A program made the position numbers and the translations under genes. From the NCBI RefSeq assembly GCF_019967995.1, contig NZ_CP065377.1, positions 2,418,001-2,482,000 of the forward strand: a stretch of DNA of 64,000 nt. Direction: 5' to 3'. The stretch is from Faecalibacterium prausnitzii (GTDB lineage Bacteria; Bacillota; Clostridia; Oscillospirales; Ruminococcaceae). Shown one piece after another: positions 25,879 to 33,165 of this stretch (its first letter is position 1; each line of letters opens with the position of its first letter). A model generated the notes under the pieces. It searched no databases. It worked only from the letters and a program-made list of their open reading frames with translations, and was not told the origin of the DNA.

Positions 25879-26358
25879 TTAGAAAATCAAATGGACAATA
25901 CCGCCGACAATTGCCGCTCCCGCAACCCAGATCAGCGCCAGTATGCTTCGCTTTTTCAGCACCTGCCTCCAGGTCTGCACGAACGGCGCATCTTCAAGCC
26001 CTGGCAGCACCCAAAACTGGCTGTGCCCGACCCATAGCTTGTCGATTACAACGCCGTCATAGATATTCATAACCTCAAGAAACTGCAGCGCCTGCCAATA
26101 GGCCTCACCAAAGGAGGAAGCCCCGTTCCACAAACCGATGATCAGCACAAGAGCAGCAAGCATCACGATAAAGAACGGTATCATAAAGCATTTTCGTTTC
26201 CGGTTCATCGTATTGCGGTCGATCAGTCCCAGTTCGATGGCGCGATCCTGCACCTCCTTGGGATAAAAGTACAGTCCATTGACAGCACCGCCGATCACAG
26301 CGATTTTTACCATTGCGGTAAACAGCAGACAATAAAGCAGCAGTTGCAGTACGATCAT
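25879..26358 (-). CDS. Small membrane protein of unknown function
   Basis: The 159-residue protein has three or four hydrophobic segments (residues about 3-22, 57-78 and 138-158) and a cytosolic loop GLYFYPKEVQDRAIELGLID. GAGGAG lies 7 bases before ATG 26358; the frame upstream to 26421 is ignored. The N-terminal part (span, then GAVNGLYFYP) resembles the start of the short frame at 28942 (GAVGMVHLYP), so the two are probably relatives. It lies between the hydrolase operon and the AraC gene. Confidence 0.6.
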   Translation of the reverse strand: MIVLQLLLYCLLFTAMVKIAVIGGAVNGLYFYPKEVQDRAIELGLIDRNTMNRKRKCFMIPFFIVMLAALVLIIGLWNGASSFGEAYWQALQFLEVMNIYDGVVIDKLWVGHSQFWVLPGLEDAPFVQTWRQVLKKRSILALIWVAGAAIVGGIVHLIF

Positions 26359-26504
26359 TGTTTTTCTCCTCTCAGTCTGCGTGCGAATCGGGCATATGCT
26401 CCCATTTCCTTCGTCTTCCATCGTGGTTCATACAAAACAAGAAAGTATGCCAGAAATACCATGTACCGAATCGTTTGATTTCCATTTCAATATGCCGCCC
26501 ACTA

Positions 26505-27107
26505 TTATCTGACCTTCATGCAAAAATCGCAGCGGTCATTTCCACGCCCCAGCGTCATGCTTCTCTCCCAGATCAGCTTCGGATGCAGCCCGGTATAGCT
26601 GATGTCATCACTGTCGCAAAAGCAGCGGCACAGCTCCGGGCAGCCGTATTTTGCACAGGTGTCATGATACGGGCATTTCATCATGTCCACACGCCATACG
26701 CCGTTGCCTGTCTGCAGCTCTTTGGGTTCAAAGCCCGCCGCCGGGCCGAAAACGCTCCGGGTGGATTTGACGAAAACGCCGGGAACAAGGCGGTAAAGCC
26801 CCGGTATGTGCAGCAGGGCGGCAAGCTGTTTGTGGCTCGTTCTCGCCAAGCGCTCCACATAGCCGTGAACGGTTTGCAGTGCCTCCTCTTTCGGCATGAC
26901 CCGCTGCAAGGTCTCGTAGGCCGAAATGCCCGGCAAGATCTGCCGCTTGAGGTGGTACTGCTTTTCCTTGCTTGCATCTGCATTTTCAGCCAGCAGTGCA
27001 TTCAGGCGTATATCGAAAGCGGCGTTCAGCTGCTTCGCCTGTGCAGGAAAGCGCTGTGCCGCAGTCTCCCGGAAATCACGGGAAAGATAGGTTTCCTCCC
27101 TCTTCAT
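26505..27107 (-). CDS. ATC-hydrolase-like protein (third paralogue)
   Basis: The 200-residue protein resembles the L-2-amino-thiazoline-4-carboxylic acid hydrolase-like family: helical N-terminus, then a cysteine-rich C-terminal half with MKCPYHDTCAKYGCPELCRC, CDSDD and DRCDFCMKV. Several family-type cysteines and the final C-x-x-C could bind metal or do thiol chemistry. It follows the next paralogue by 6 bp. The named reaction (opening of the thiazoline ring in cysteine synthesis from ATC) has been shown for distant relatives only, so the substrate here is open. Confidence 0.7.
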   Translation of the reverse strand: MKREETYLSRDFRETAAQRFPAQAKQLNAAFDIRLNALLAENADASKEKQYHLKRQILPGISAYETLQRVMPKEEALQTVHGYVERLARTSHKQLAALLHIPGLYRLVPGVFVKSTRSVFGPAAGFEPKELQTGNGVWRVDMMKCPYHDTCAKYGCPELCRCFCDSDDISYTGLHPKLIWERSMTLGRGNDRCDFCMKVR

Positions 27108-27113
27108 CGTCCG

Positions 27114-27746
27114 TTACCCTTTCTTTTTGTACCCGCAGTCGCAGTAGGGTCCGCCGGAAGCAAGGGTGTACTGCCGCACAAAGTTCGTCACACCGTCGGC
27201 TTCGCTCATGGTGTAGTCCAGATGGCACAGGGCGGGGGTCAGGTCGTACAGCCCCAGTTCCTTCATCAGCACACAGATGCCGCATTTGGTAAAGCGTCCC
27301 TCGTAGCCGCTGCCATCCGGGTATTCGTAAAACTCCATGTTCCACGAATAGGGGTTGCGGTCGGCGGCTTTCAGGGCAGCGGTTGCCTTCATGGCGGCAA
27401 TGTCCTTTGCGGTAAATTTGCTTTTTCCGCTTTTGCGGCAGAACCACTTCATCAGCGGCGTCATCTGAGCGTTCTCATAGTAAACCGTCAGCGCCTCTGC
27501 ATCCGGCCGCTGCGGCATACAGAGGACAAACGCCCCCAGCATGGCGCAGCCAATGATGTTCAATTGGAAGCGGTCCCCCTTTTCAAACTCCGGCAATTTG
27601 GCGATGATCTCTTTGTATTTCGGCTTGGCGGTTTTGGTGATCTGCTTTGCGGTGGCTGCATCATAGCCCAGCACCGCTGTCAGCTGCGTCTGAAACGATC
27701 TGGCAAACACCGCCCACATGGCCATGGGCATCCCCGTCCAACGCAT
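27114..27746 (-). CDS. ATC-hydrolase-like protein (second paralogue)
   Basis: The 210-residue protein shares with its neighbours the block FTKCGICVLMKELGLYDLTPALCHLDY and a C-terminal cysteine cluster ending GGPYCDCGYKKKG (shown in parts; the conserved core is CxxC..E.G..D..P.LC..DY). It overlaps none of its neighbours but is separated by only 1-6 bp from each, so it is part of one operon. The function is unknown beyond the family. The matching C-terminal core with the protein at 28944-29645 (CPAAEFAKRFG, MPALCNVDY) argues for paralogues doing related steps. Confidence 0.7.
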   Translation of the reverse strand: MRWTGMPMAMWAVFARSFQTQLTAVLGYDAATAKQITKTAKPKYKEIIAKLPEFEKGDRFQLNIIGCAMLGAFVLCMPQRPDAEALTVYYENAQMTPLMKWFCRKSGKSKFTAKDIAAMKATAALKAADRNPYSWNMEFYEYPDGSGYEGRFTKCGICVLMKELGLYDLTPALCHLDYTMSEADGVTNFVRQYTLASGGPYCDCGYKKKG

Positions 27747-27747
27747 C

Positions 27748-28680
27748 TCACTTTGCTCCTTTCCATTCCGCTAACACCCGGCACATCCGTTTCTCGATGT
27801 CTATCCGGGTCTGACGGCATTCCTTCGGATATTTCCGGGCCGCATGGAAGGCCCATTTCACAAATAGGCCGGAGCCAACCGGCAGCATAATTTTCAGCAT
27901 CCCCTCCGGGAAAACGAAGTGGGTGCCGTGGGCATAAACCATCGTCTCGATCTCGCATTCATGCGGTTTTTCGGCAAGGCGCTTTTCCATCCGGCGGATA
28001 TACTTTGCGGTGTCCCACAGCGCATCATCCTCCGCGCCGATCAGCAGCAGCTTTCCCCGGATGTTTTCAACGGGAATGTATTCTTCCGGCTCGATCGGAT
28101 GAGCTGTCTCGGAATCGTCAAACAGCTTGCGGGAGTTTACCATATCGCCGGCGCGTTTGCTCTCGGCGGCGATGCAATGCCAATAGTCGGGATGCTGATA
28201 GCAAAACGGCATATAGGGCAGCGGCTTGCCCCGGTAGGAGAACAGGGATTCACCCTCGACCGGCCACTCCTTGCAGCCGTCCCTTTTGCCCTGCAGAAAG
28301 CCCTGCCACACAAAGTCGCTGGGTGTCATGGCAATGGTCAGGGTGATATCCGGGAACATGGCAGCCGCTGTCAGCGCAAGCGTTCCGGTGGTCGATGCAC
28401 CGGCAATGCCGGTCTTTCTGTTACCGTTAGCTTTCAGCCATGAAATTGCCGTCTCCACACGCTCAAGCGGGTAATTATGATGTCCGTAATCTTTTTTCGC
28501 GGGCGACATTGTGAGCACGTTCACGCCGCACCCGCAAAGCCATTTCACTGCCGAGCGCGCAAGCCGATCCTCCGGATCATCCCCGATCATCGTGATGACC
28601 GCACAGTCTGAACCGCCGGCACACGCCCAATACGCACCGTAAAAGCCATTGAGTTTCACATCAAAGTGCAGGTGTTTCAT
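27748..28680 (-). CDS. BAAT-type acyl-CoA thioester hydrolase / alpha-beta hydrolase
   Basis: The 310-residue protein has an alpha/beta-hydrolase core with the nucleophile elbow GIAGASTTG (Ser in GASTT), and later LLIGAEDDALWDTA and AHGTHF supplying the Asp and His, as in the bile-acid-CoA thioesterase C-terminal family. GGAGGG lies 5 bases before ATG 28680. The same frame stays open upstream to 28944, which would add a membrane span, but the internal start is better supported. Being in the ATC-hydrolase-like operon, it may deacylate or cleave an ester or thioester in the same pathway. Confidence 0.75.
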   Translation of the reverse strand: MKHLHFDVKLNGFYGAYWACAGGSDCAVITMIGDDPEDRLARSAVKWLCGCGVNVLTMSPAKKDYGHHNYPLERVETAISWLKANGNRKTGIAGASTTGTLALTAAAMFPDITLTIAMTPSDFVWQGFLQGKRDGCKEWPVEGESLFSYRGKPLPYMPFCYQHPDYWHCIAAESKRAGDMVNSRKLFDDSETAHPIEPEEYIPVENIRGKLLLIGAEDDALWDTAKYIRRMEKRLAEKPHECEIETMVYAHGTHFVFPEGMLKIMLPVGSGLFVKWAFHAARKYPKECRQTRIDIEKRMCRVLAEWKGAK

Positions 28681-28944
28681 GCTCTCCCTCCAAATCCGAT
28701 CCTCACGATCTGCATTTTCATCCTGTTGTCCCCGATCCTTGCGAGGAATCGGAAAAAGCCGCTGACGGAAGGGTCTTTCAGGTCGCTGTAACCCAGCATA
28801 TACCCCCGGCTGGATACTCGCAAACGGTTGTCCCATGGGGTAAAGATGCACCATCCCAACAGCCCCTTTGCGGATGCCCACGGCACAGACGAGAACCAAC
28901 AGGATTCCCAGCCCAAAACCTTCCAGAATCACCTGTAAAAGCAT
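28681..28944 (-). pseudogene. Small membrane-protein frame between hydrolase genes, probably frameshifted
   Basis: An ATG at 28944 overlaps the stop of the upstream gene (TAATG) and has AGGAGG before it, so translation should begin here. It reads MLLQVILEGFGLGILLVLV, a membrane span, then GAVGMVHLYP as in the protein at 25879-26358. After that the frame loses protein-like character, while the adjacent frame reads SDLKDPSVSGFFRFLARIG to a stop at about 28677. The simplest view is a broken small membrane protein; the alternative is an in-frame fusion to the next gene. Confidence 0.45.
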
Positions 28945-29645
28945 TACTTATTCCTCCTGTATCCGTTTTCATCCCGATATTCGGGATGTTCCTTTGCATA
29001 TGGGTCTTGATCGCCGCAGATGGTGTAGTCACACCGGCAGCCGTCCACGCAGGTGGTCGTCCGCACCAGCCTTGCGTGGAGCAGCTCCATGGACGCATAG
29101 TCCACATTGCACAGGGCGGGCATAATGTCCGTAAATCCGAACCGCTTGGCAAATTCTGCCGCCGGACACGATGTAAATTCATAATAAATAGGCTTTCCGG
29201 TTTCATAAGGCGCAACCGACATCTCGTAATCGTGCCATTTGTCGCAGCCACTTTTCGCGCGAACAAACGCCTTGTACATCAGCTTCCTCCAAAACGGCTT
29301 GTTGCAGTCCACGAATTTCAGCTTCCGGAAGGCCGGCAGGATCAGATTTTCTTCTATCTCTTCCATTTCGCGGAATGTGACCACATCCCGGCACACATCG
29401 AAAAAACACATGATGGCGATGCAGTCGTAGGTGCCGCCTACGCCGTTGTGAAAATTCTTTTTACCGCCGAGGTCGGTGCGCCACTTGGAAAGAAGCTCTG
29501 CGTATCTCAGCTGCACCTGCTCCCATATCACTTCGCGCTCTGCCTCCGGATAGTGCAGAGCGATTTTCGCCAGAATTTCCTTTTTGCAGGGTTTGGAATA
29601 TAGTACATGGCAGCTACGGTCAATTTGTAATTCGCTGTCCTTCAT
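28944..29645 (-). CDS. ATC-hydrolase-like protein (first paralogue)
   Basis: The 233-residue protein is the longest of three paralogues. Visible features are a helical N-terminus, CFFDVCRDVVTF, the core CPAAEFAKRFGFTDIMPALC followed by NVDY, and a C-terminal CVDGCRCDYTICGDQD cluster. It overlaps the MBL gene by 4 bp (ATGA-type), so the two are translationally coupled. Its family is that of L-2-amino-thiazoline-4-carboxylate hydrolase-like proteins; the actual substrate is not known. A small membrane frame starts on its stop codon. Confidence 0.72.
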   Translation of the reverse strand: MKDSELQIDRSCHVLYSKPCKKEILAKIALHYPEAEREVIWEQVQLRYAELLSKWRTDLGGKKNFHNGVGGTYDCIAIMCFFDVCRDVVTFREMEEIEENLILPAFRKLKFVDCNKPFWRKLMYKAFVRAKSGCDKWHDYEMSVAPYETGKPIYYEFTSCPAAEFAKRFGFTDIMPALCNVDYASMELLHARLVRTTTCVDGCRCDYTICGDQDPYAKEHPEYRDENGYRRNK

Positions 29646-30505
29646 CTTCCCACGCCTTTCAGAAAACCGCTCTTTGCATTTTCTTCGGTGTCGTCCGATT
29701 CGTCGTAGGCATCATAGGGCGCCGATGGGTCGTGTACTCGTTTTTTGAATGGTGAACAGCTCTTGTCTTTGTGGGCAAACGCAAAGGCAAAATTGTCCGT
29801 CCATCCCGTATGACCGGTGATGAAATATGGATGCAGCCCACGTGCGCGCAGTTTCCGCTCCAGCTCCGCCAGTGACTGCACAGCCAGCTTATTGTCCTCC
29901 GCCAGCGAGGAAATGAAGCTGTAGCCGCCGTCCGCGCCAAACCACAGCGTGTCGCCGGTAAAAAGGTACTTATCGTCAATGAGGTAGACCATATGTCCCC
30001 ATGTATGACCGGAAACCAGAAAACACTCGATCCTGACGCCGTCAATGTCAAGTACCTGCCCATCGTGCAGCAGTGCCTTTTCGTTGTTGATCGTGACCCG
30101 CGGCAATTTATAGAGATGACAGATGACTTTTCGCCGCTCCTCGCCGGTCAGATACCGGTTCTCGATCTCGCCGATGTACAGCTTCGCATTCCGGAACAGC
30201 CCCGGACTGTCTGCTTCCACCGCACCCACATGGTCGGTGTCCTGATGGGTGATAAGGATATGGTGTATCGACTTCGGATCAATCCCAAGCCAGCCCATTT
30301 TTTCGGCAAGGCGGTCGTAATTATATCCCGCATCGACCATAATGGTCGTATCGCCTTTGCGGTAGAAGAAGATGTTCGCCACCCATTCGCGCACGCAGGC
30401 AACATTCTCGTCGATCCAGCCGGTGTTCAAAGGCTTGAAGATTTCCTTGCCCCGGTACATCCAGCTCATTGCTTTTCTTTGAAATTCCGTTGCTTTTTTC
30501 GACAT
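29642..30505 (-). CDS. MBL-fold metallo-hydrolase
   Basis: The 287-residue protein carries the metal-binding series of the metallo-beta-lactamase fold: ITHQDTDHVGAVE, SGHTWGHMVYL, FTGDTLWFG and TGHTGWTD. The first motif is H-x-D-x-D-H, a variant of HxHxDH in which the second histidine is replaced by Asp. There is no signal peptide. It is the second gene of the operon, 9 bp after the methyltransferase. Possible roles are lactone, thioester or glyoxalase-type hydrolysis. Confidence 0.82.
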   Translation of the reverse strand: MSKKATEFQRKAMSWMYRGKEIFKPLNTGWIDENVACVREWVANIFFYRKGDTTIMVDAGYNYDRLAEKMGWLGIDPKSIHHILITHQDTDHVGAVEADSPGLFRNAKLYIGEIENRYLTGEERRKVICHLYKLPRVTINNEKALLHDGQVLDIDGVRIECFLVSGHTWGHMVYLIDDKYLFTGDTLWFGADGGYSFISSLAEDNKLAVQSLAELERKLRARGLHPYFITGHTGWTDNFAFAFAHKDKSCSPFKKRVHDPSAPYDAYDESDDTEENAKSGFLKGVGR

Positions 30506-30514
30506 GAGCGCACC

Positions 30515-31123
30515 TCATTTCTGTGCTGTGATGCACAGCCAGCCCTTTTTATTTTTGTGGCTTTGGATCTTACAGAATCCTGCTTGTTCCAGATATGCTT
30601 TCAGGGCAGTATCCGTGTAGATGGTCATGCCTTTGATGATCTGCGTCCATTTGTCGTCTTTTGCGGTTTCGCCGTTTGCTTCGTTGCAGATGAAAAAGAC
30701 CCCGCCGGGTTTCAGCACCCGATAGACCTCTCTGAAATTCTGCACAAGTTCCGGCCAGAAATAGACCGTTTCAAAGGCGGTCACTACCTCAAACTGCTCC
30801 GCTGCAAACGGCAGTTCTGCCACGCTTGCCTGCTGCACGGTGCACCGTCCCGCCGCAATGGCACCCGCATTGACCTTACGCGCTTTTTCTACGCTGACAG
30901 CCGAATAGTCGATGCCCTGCACTTTGCCTTTGGGGCACAGCTTCAACAGCGTTTTGATGTTCGCCCCGCCGCCGCAGCCGCAGTCCAGCACCATGGCATC
31001 CGGGGCAGGCTGCAAAAAACGCAGCCCCCACGCCGCCATTGCGCTGTGGCCAACGTTCATCATGGCAACCATGATCTTCCCGCCAAGGCCTACGGGCTTG
31101 CGGGTGTTTTCAAAAAAGGACAT
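30515..31123 (-). CDS. Class I SAM-dependent methyltransferase
   Basis: The 202-residue protein has motif I VLDCGCGGG at about residue 40, an acidic second strand (GIDYSAVSVEKA) and motif IV region VTAFETVYFWPE, as in small-molecule methyltransferases of the UbiE/Methyltransf_11 type. It is the first gene of the leftward operon, and a perfect TTAG-N6-CTAA site lies 67-80 bp upstream. A copy of its motif I coding region, fused to a piece of the ZIP gene, is found at 32880-32957. Confidence 0.83.
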   Translation of the reverse strand: MSFFENTRKPVGLGGKIMVAMMNVGHSAMAAWGLRFLQPAPDAMVLDCGCGGGANIKTLLKLCPKGKVQGIDYSAVSVEKARKVNAGAIAAGRCTVQQASVAELPFAAEQFEVVTAFETVYFWPELVQNFREVYRVLKPGGVFFICNEANGETAKDDKWTQIIKGMTIYTDTALKAYLEQAGFCKIQSHKNKKGWLCITAQK

Positions 31124-31189
31124 AACGCCACCCTCTTTCTATTTATAGTTCACAATGCAATGCTTTTCACGCAGTTCCTCGCGCTGTAG

Positions 31190-31203
31190 TTAGGTAAAGC
31201 TAA
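31190..31203. promoter_or_regulatory. DtxR-type operator upstream of the methyltransferase operon
   Basis: TTAG-GTAAAG-CTAA, flanked by A and C/T to give AGTTAG...CTAACT, matches the TTAG-N6-CTAA core of DtxR/IdeR sites. It lies 67 bp before the start codon, in range to block transcription. Confidence 0.6.
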
Positions 31204-31211
31204 CTTTTTGT

Positions 31212-31238
31212 TCTATAAAAAGCCGCATCTCAGCGGCC
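31212..31238 (-). terminator. Terminator of the truncated ZIP gene
   Basis: On the minus strand GCCGC-N6-GCGGC is followed by TTTTTATAG. It separates the ZIP gene from the methyltransferase operon. Confidence 0.65.
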
Positions 31239-31336
31239 CTTCTGCCAAAATAATACGCCCTGCCGTCTCCTCTGTCAAGAAGTTCAGGCATTTTCGGAGA
31301 TTCCGAAAGAGATTTCGTTTTCAAGACCTCCAGCCG

Positions 31337-31600
31337 TCACCCCAGTGCCACATCCAGCACCATCATCACGCTGAAGCCTACCGCAAAAAACACGGTGCCA
31401 ACGTTGGAGTGCTGCCCCTGCTCCATGGCCGGGATCAGCAAACTCCACACCGATGCCGCCACCATGACCCCGGCTGCAAAGCCGGTGAGGGCGCGCTGGA
31501 TGCCGTCACGCAGAGAGTTTTTCAGAAAGAATACACAGCCTGCCCCAAGGCTTGTGCCCAGAAAGGGGATCAGGATCCCCCAGAATGCGTCTTGTATCAT
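31337..31600 (-). pseudogene. Truncated ZIP-family metal transporter
   Basis: The 87-residue frame matches the N-terminal spans of bacterial ZIP transporters: PFLGTSLGAGCVFFLKN, GFAAGVMVAASVWSLLIPA and a third span (FFAVGFSVMMVLDVALG), then stops. Family members have about 250 residues and eight spans, including the metal-binding helices missing here. Promoter and operator are intact upstream. It may be inactive; a stop-created fragment is more likely than a real mini-transporter. Confidence 0.7.
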
Positions 31601-31617
31601 GTCGTACCTCCTTGTGG

Positions 31618-31631
31618 TTAAGCATAACTAA
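31618..31631. promoter_or_regulatory. DtxR-type operator in the ZIP leader
   Basis: TTAA-GCATAA-CTAA (minus strand TTAG-TTATGC-TTAA), flanked by GG and CC, is a near match to TTAG-N6-CTAA. It sits between the ZIP promoter and its ribosome binding site, fitting metal-dependent repression. Confidence 0.5.
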
Positions 31632-31641
31632 CCGCATAAAA

Positions 31642-31670
31642 AGTATACTGCGCTCCGGCAAAAGGGTCAA
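31642..31670 (-). promoter_or_regulatory. Promoter of the ZIP gene
   Basis: On the minus strand TTGACC (31670-31665), a 17-bp spacer and TATACT (31647-31642) form a good promoter, followed at once by the operator at 31618-31631. Confidence 0.7.
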
Positions 31671-31751
31671 GGGCAATCCCGCATAATTCTAAGCGCCGCA
31701 GCCGCCGGAACGGCGCTTGAGCCGTCAGGCGGGAATTGTGCGGTGTTGCCC
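31671..31751. repeat. 81-bp imperfect palindrome between divergent metal-regulated genes
   Basis: The arms GGGCAATCCCGCATAATTC and GAATTGTGCGGTGTTGCCC pair with few mismatches, and an inner stem AAGCGCCG/CGGCGCTT fits in the loop. It lies between the ZIP promoter and the rightward promoter at 31812. No gene is seen in it. It may be a bidirectional transcription barrier or a small mobile repeat. Confidence 0.5.
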
Positions 31752-31811
31752 AAGGGCTTTGCGGCACCTTCTGCCAAAAAAATTAACCTCCATAAACATT
31801 CCCGCTTTTTC

Positions 31812-31840
31812 TTGACAACACCCCATGGACGTGCTATTTT
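31812..31840 (+). promoter_or_regulatory. Promoter of secreted protein A
   Basis: TTGACA (31812-31817), 17 bp and TATTTT (31835-31840). The whole leader including two operators and a GGGGTCTCGCCCC-type hairpin is repeated upstream of the paralogue at 33166. Confidence 0.75.
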
Positions 31841-31852
31841 AATTTCCAGTAA

Positions 31853-31866
31853 TTAGCTTATTCTAA
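31853..31866. promoter_or_regulatory. DtxR-type operator, secreted protein A, proximal site
   Basis: TTAG-CTTATT-CTAA directly after the -10 box, placed to cover the transcription start. Confidence 0.6.
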
Positions 31867-31911
31867 CCATCTGAGGGGTCTCGCCCCGCGGGTTTTTCTT
31901 TGCGCGAAATG

Positions 31912-31925
31912 TTAGGCTAAGCTAA
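31912..31925. promoter_or_regulatory. DtxR-type operator, secreted protein A, distal site
   Basis: TTAG-GCTAAG-CTAA in the 5' leader, 37 bp before the start codon; the best palindrome of the set (GTTAGGCTAAGCTAAC). Confidence 0.6.
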
Positions 31926-31962
31926 CCATATATTTTCAAACCAGTGATTGAGGTGTGTTACC

Positions 31963-32799
31963 ATGAGATTGAAAAAAGTATTTGCAGGTGCACTTGCTGC
32001 CGCCATGCTGGTGTGCGCTGTGGCAGTCCCGGCCTTCGCTGCGGAAGAGGTGGAACAGGAAAACTGCCTGACCTCCAGCTATGTCCAGATGAACATCCCT
32101 TACGCCGATTTCTACAAAGCTGCCGGTGTGGACAACGCATCTGAGATCGACGCTGTGACCAGCGCCACCAAAAACAAGACCCGTGCAGGCAAGCTTGCCG
32201 CCGGTTCCTACCATGTCAACGCCGACGGCACCGACATCACCGGCGTTTCCTTCCCGGTCAAGGTGCTGACCCCGTGGGCGCTGAAGAATGCAAAGCAGGT
32301 CACCGATGCCGACAGTTGCGACATCACCGTTACCCTGAAGGGCAAGGAATCCACCGCCACCTACACCGGCGCAGATGCCTTGTTTGAGAACGAGAGCTAC
32401 GCTTACTACAAGCTCAGTGAGACCCCTGCCTGCTATATCACCGCATGGTACAACCTGCTGAGCGGCAAGTGGGAGTTTGGCAAGGTCCACGCCACTGAGA
32501 CTACCGTGGAGGGTGTTACTGTGGAGCTGAACACCAACGGTCACCACACCAATTACGAGATGAAGCTCTCCGGTTTTGATCTGGACTACAAGGCCAACAA
32601 GGTCTACGGCGTGGTGCTGACCACCGCCGATGGCAGTGAGTACGGCCTGCATCATGTGACCAACATCTGGCATGGCACCAAACTGGGCTTCAATGCCGAT
32701 GATCCTTACTTTGCATCCATGATCGGCAAGACCGTCACCCAGATCACCTACTACACCGCCAACGGTGTGTATGTCCTGCCGGTCAGCGTGGCGCTGTGA
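31963..32799 (+). CDS. Secreted protein A, paralogue of the 33166 gene, possible flavin- or metal-related surface protein
   Basis: The 278-residue protein has a cleavable signal peptide (residues 1-26, ending PAFA). The mature part starts with an IPYADFYKAAGV block and IDAVTSATKNKTRAG, which recalls the DAVSGATxT attachment motif of FMN-binding domains without matching it. Related Firmicute proteins are sometimes labelled Tp47 domain C-containing; that is recollection and uncertain. It has a metal-type operator pair and stands at the head of a locus with FMN-binding and Fe-S proteins. GAGGTG precedes ATG 31963. The exact function is unknown. Confidence 0.65.
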   Translation: MRLKKVFAGALAAAMLVCAVAVPAFAAEEVEQENCLTSSYVQMNIPYADFYKAAGVDNASEIDAVTSATKNKTRAGKLAAGSYHVNADGTDITGVSFPVKVLTPWALKNAKQVTDADSCDITVTLKGKESTATYTGADALFENESYAYYKLSETPACYITAWYNLLSGKWEFGKVHATETTVEGVTVELNTNGHHTNYEMKLSGFDLDYKANKVYGVVLTTADGSEYGLHHVTNIWHGTKLGFNADDPYFASMIGKTVTQITYYTANGVYVLPVSVAL

Positions 32800-32842
32800 G
32801 GCTGCGGAAAACTGACTGATCCAGCAAAATACAGTACAAAAC

Positions 32843-32880
32843 GGCAAGGTCGCTTGAAACAGGCGGCCTTGCTTTTCTTT
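32843..32880 (+). terminator. Terminator of secreted protein A
   Basis: GGCAAGGTCGC pairs with GCGGCCTTGC, followed by TTTTCTTT. The same sequence, with TGATCCAGCAAAATACAGTA before it, ends the paralogue at 34482. Confidence 0.8.
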
Positions 32881-33003
32881 GTTTTGATGTTCGCCCCGCC
32901 GCCGCAGCCGCAGTCTAGCTCCATGGCCGGGACCAGCAAACTTCATCCTGATGCCGGCACCTTCTGCCGAAAAATTAACCTCCGTAAACATCCCTGCTTT
33001 TTC

Positions 33004-33032
33004 TTGACAACGCTCCGTGGACGTGCTATTTT
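33004..33032 (+). promoter_or_regulatory. Promoter of secreted protein B
   Basis: TTGACA (33004-33009), 17 bp and TATTTT (33027-33032), a duplicate of the promoter at 31812. Confidence 0.75.
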
Positions 33033-33044
33033 ATTTTCCAGCAA

Positions 33045-33058
33045 TTAGCTTCTTCTAA
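33045..33058. promoter_or_regulatory. DtxR-type operator, secreted protein B, proximal site
   Basis: TTAG-CTTCTT-CTAA after the -10 box. Both half-sites are kept while the central six bases differ from the A copy, which suggests selection on the half-sites. Confidence 0.6.
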
Positions 33059-33103
33059 CCATCTGAGGGGCCTCGCCCCGCAGGTTTTTCTTTGCGCGAA
33101 ATG

Positions 33104-33117
33104 TTAGACAGAGCTAA
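33104..33117. promoter_or_regulatory. DtxR-type operator, secreted protein B, distal site
   Basis: TTAG-ACAGAG-CTAA, the duplicate of the site at 31912. The half-sites are again conserved and the centre changed. Confidence 0.6.
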
Positions 33118-33165
33118 CTATATGACCGCGATTTTCTGCCATTTGCGATGAAAGGAGCATTTTTC

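Larger units (their letters stand above)
32880..33123. repeat. Duplicated leader with a fused methyltransferase/ZIP scar
   Basis: Bases 32880-32917 repeat the methyltransferase motif-I coding region (30957-30994), 32918-32957 repeat part of the ZIP gene (31418-31455), and 32958-33123 repeat the promoter-operator region 31766-31931. In translation on the minus strand the join reads LVPAME then LDCGCGGGANIKT. It is the remains of a tandem duplication of the whole methyltransferase-ZIP-promoter-gene block, later trimmed. Confidence 0.75.
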
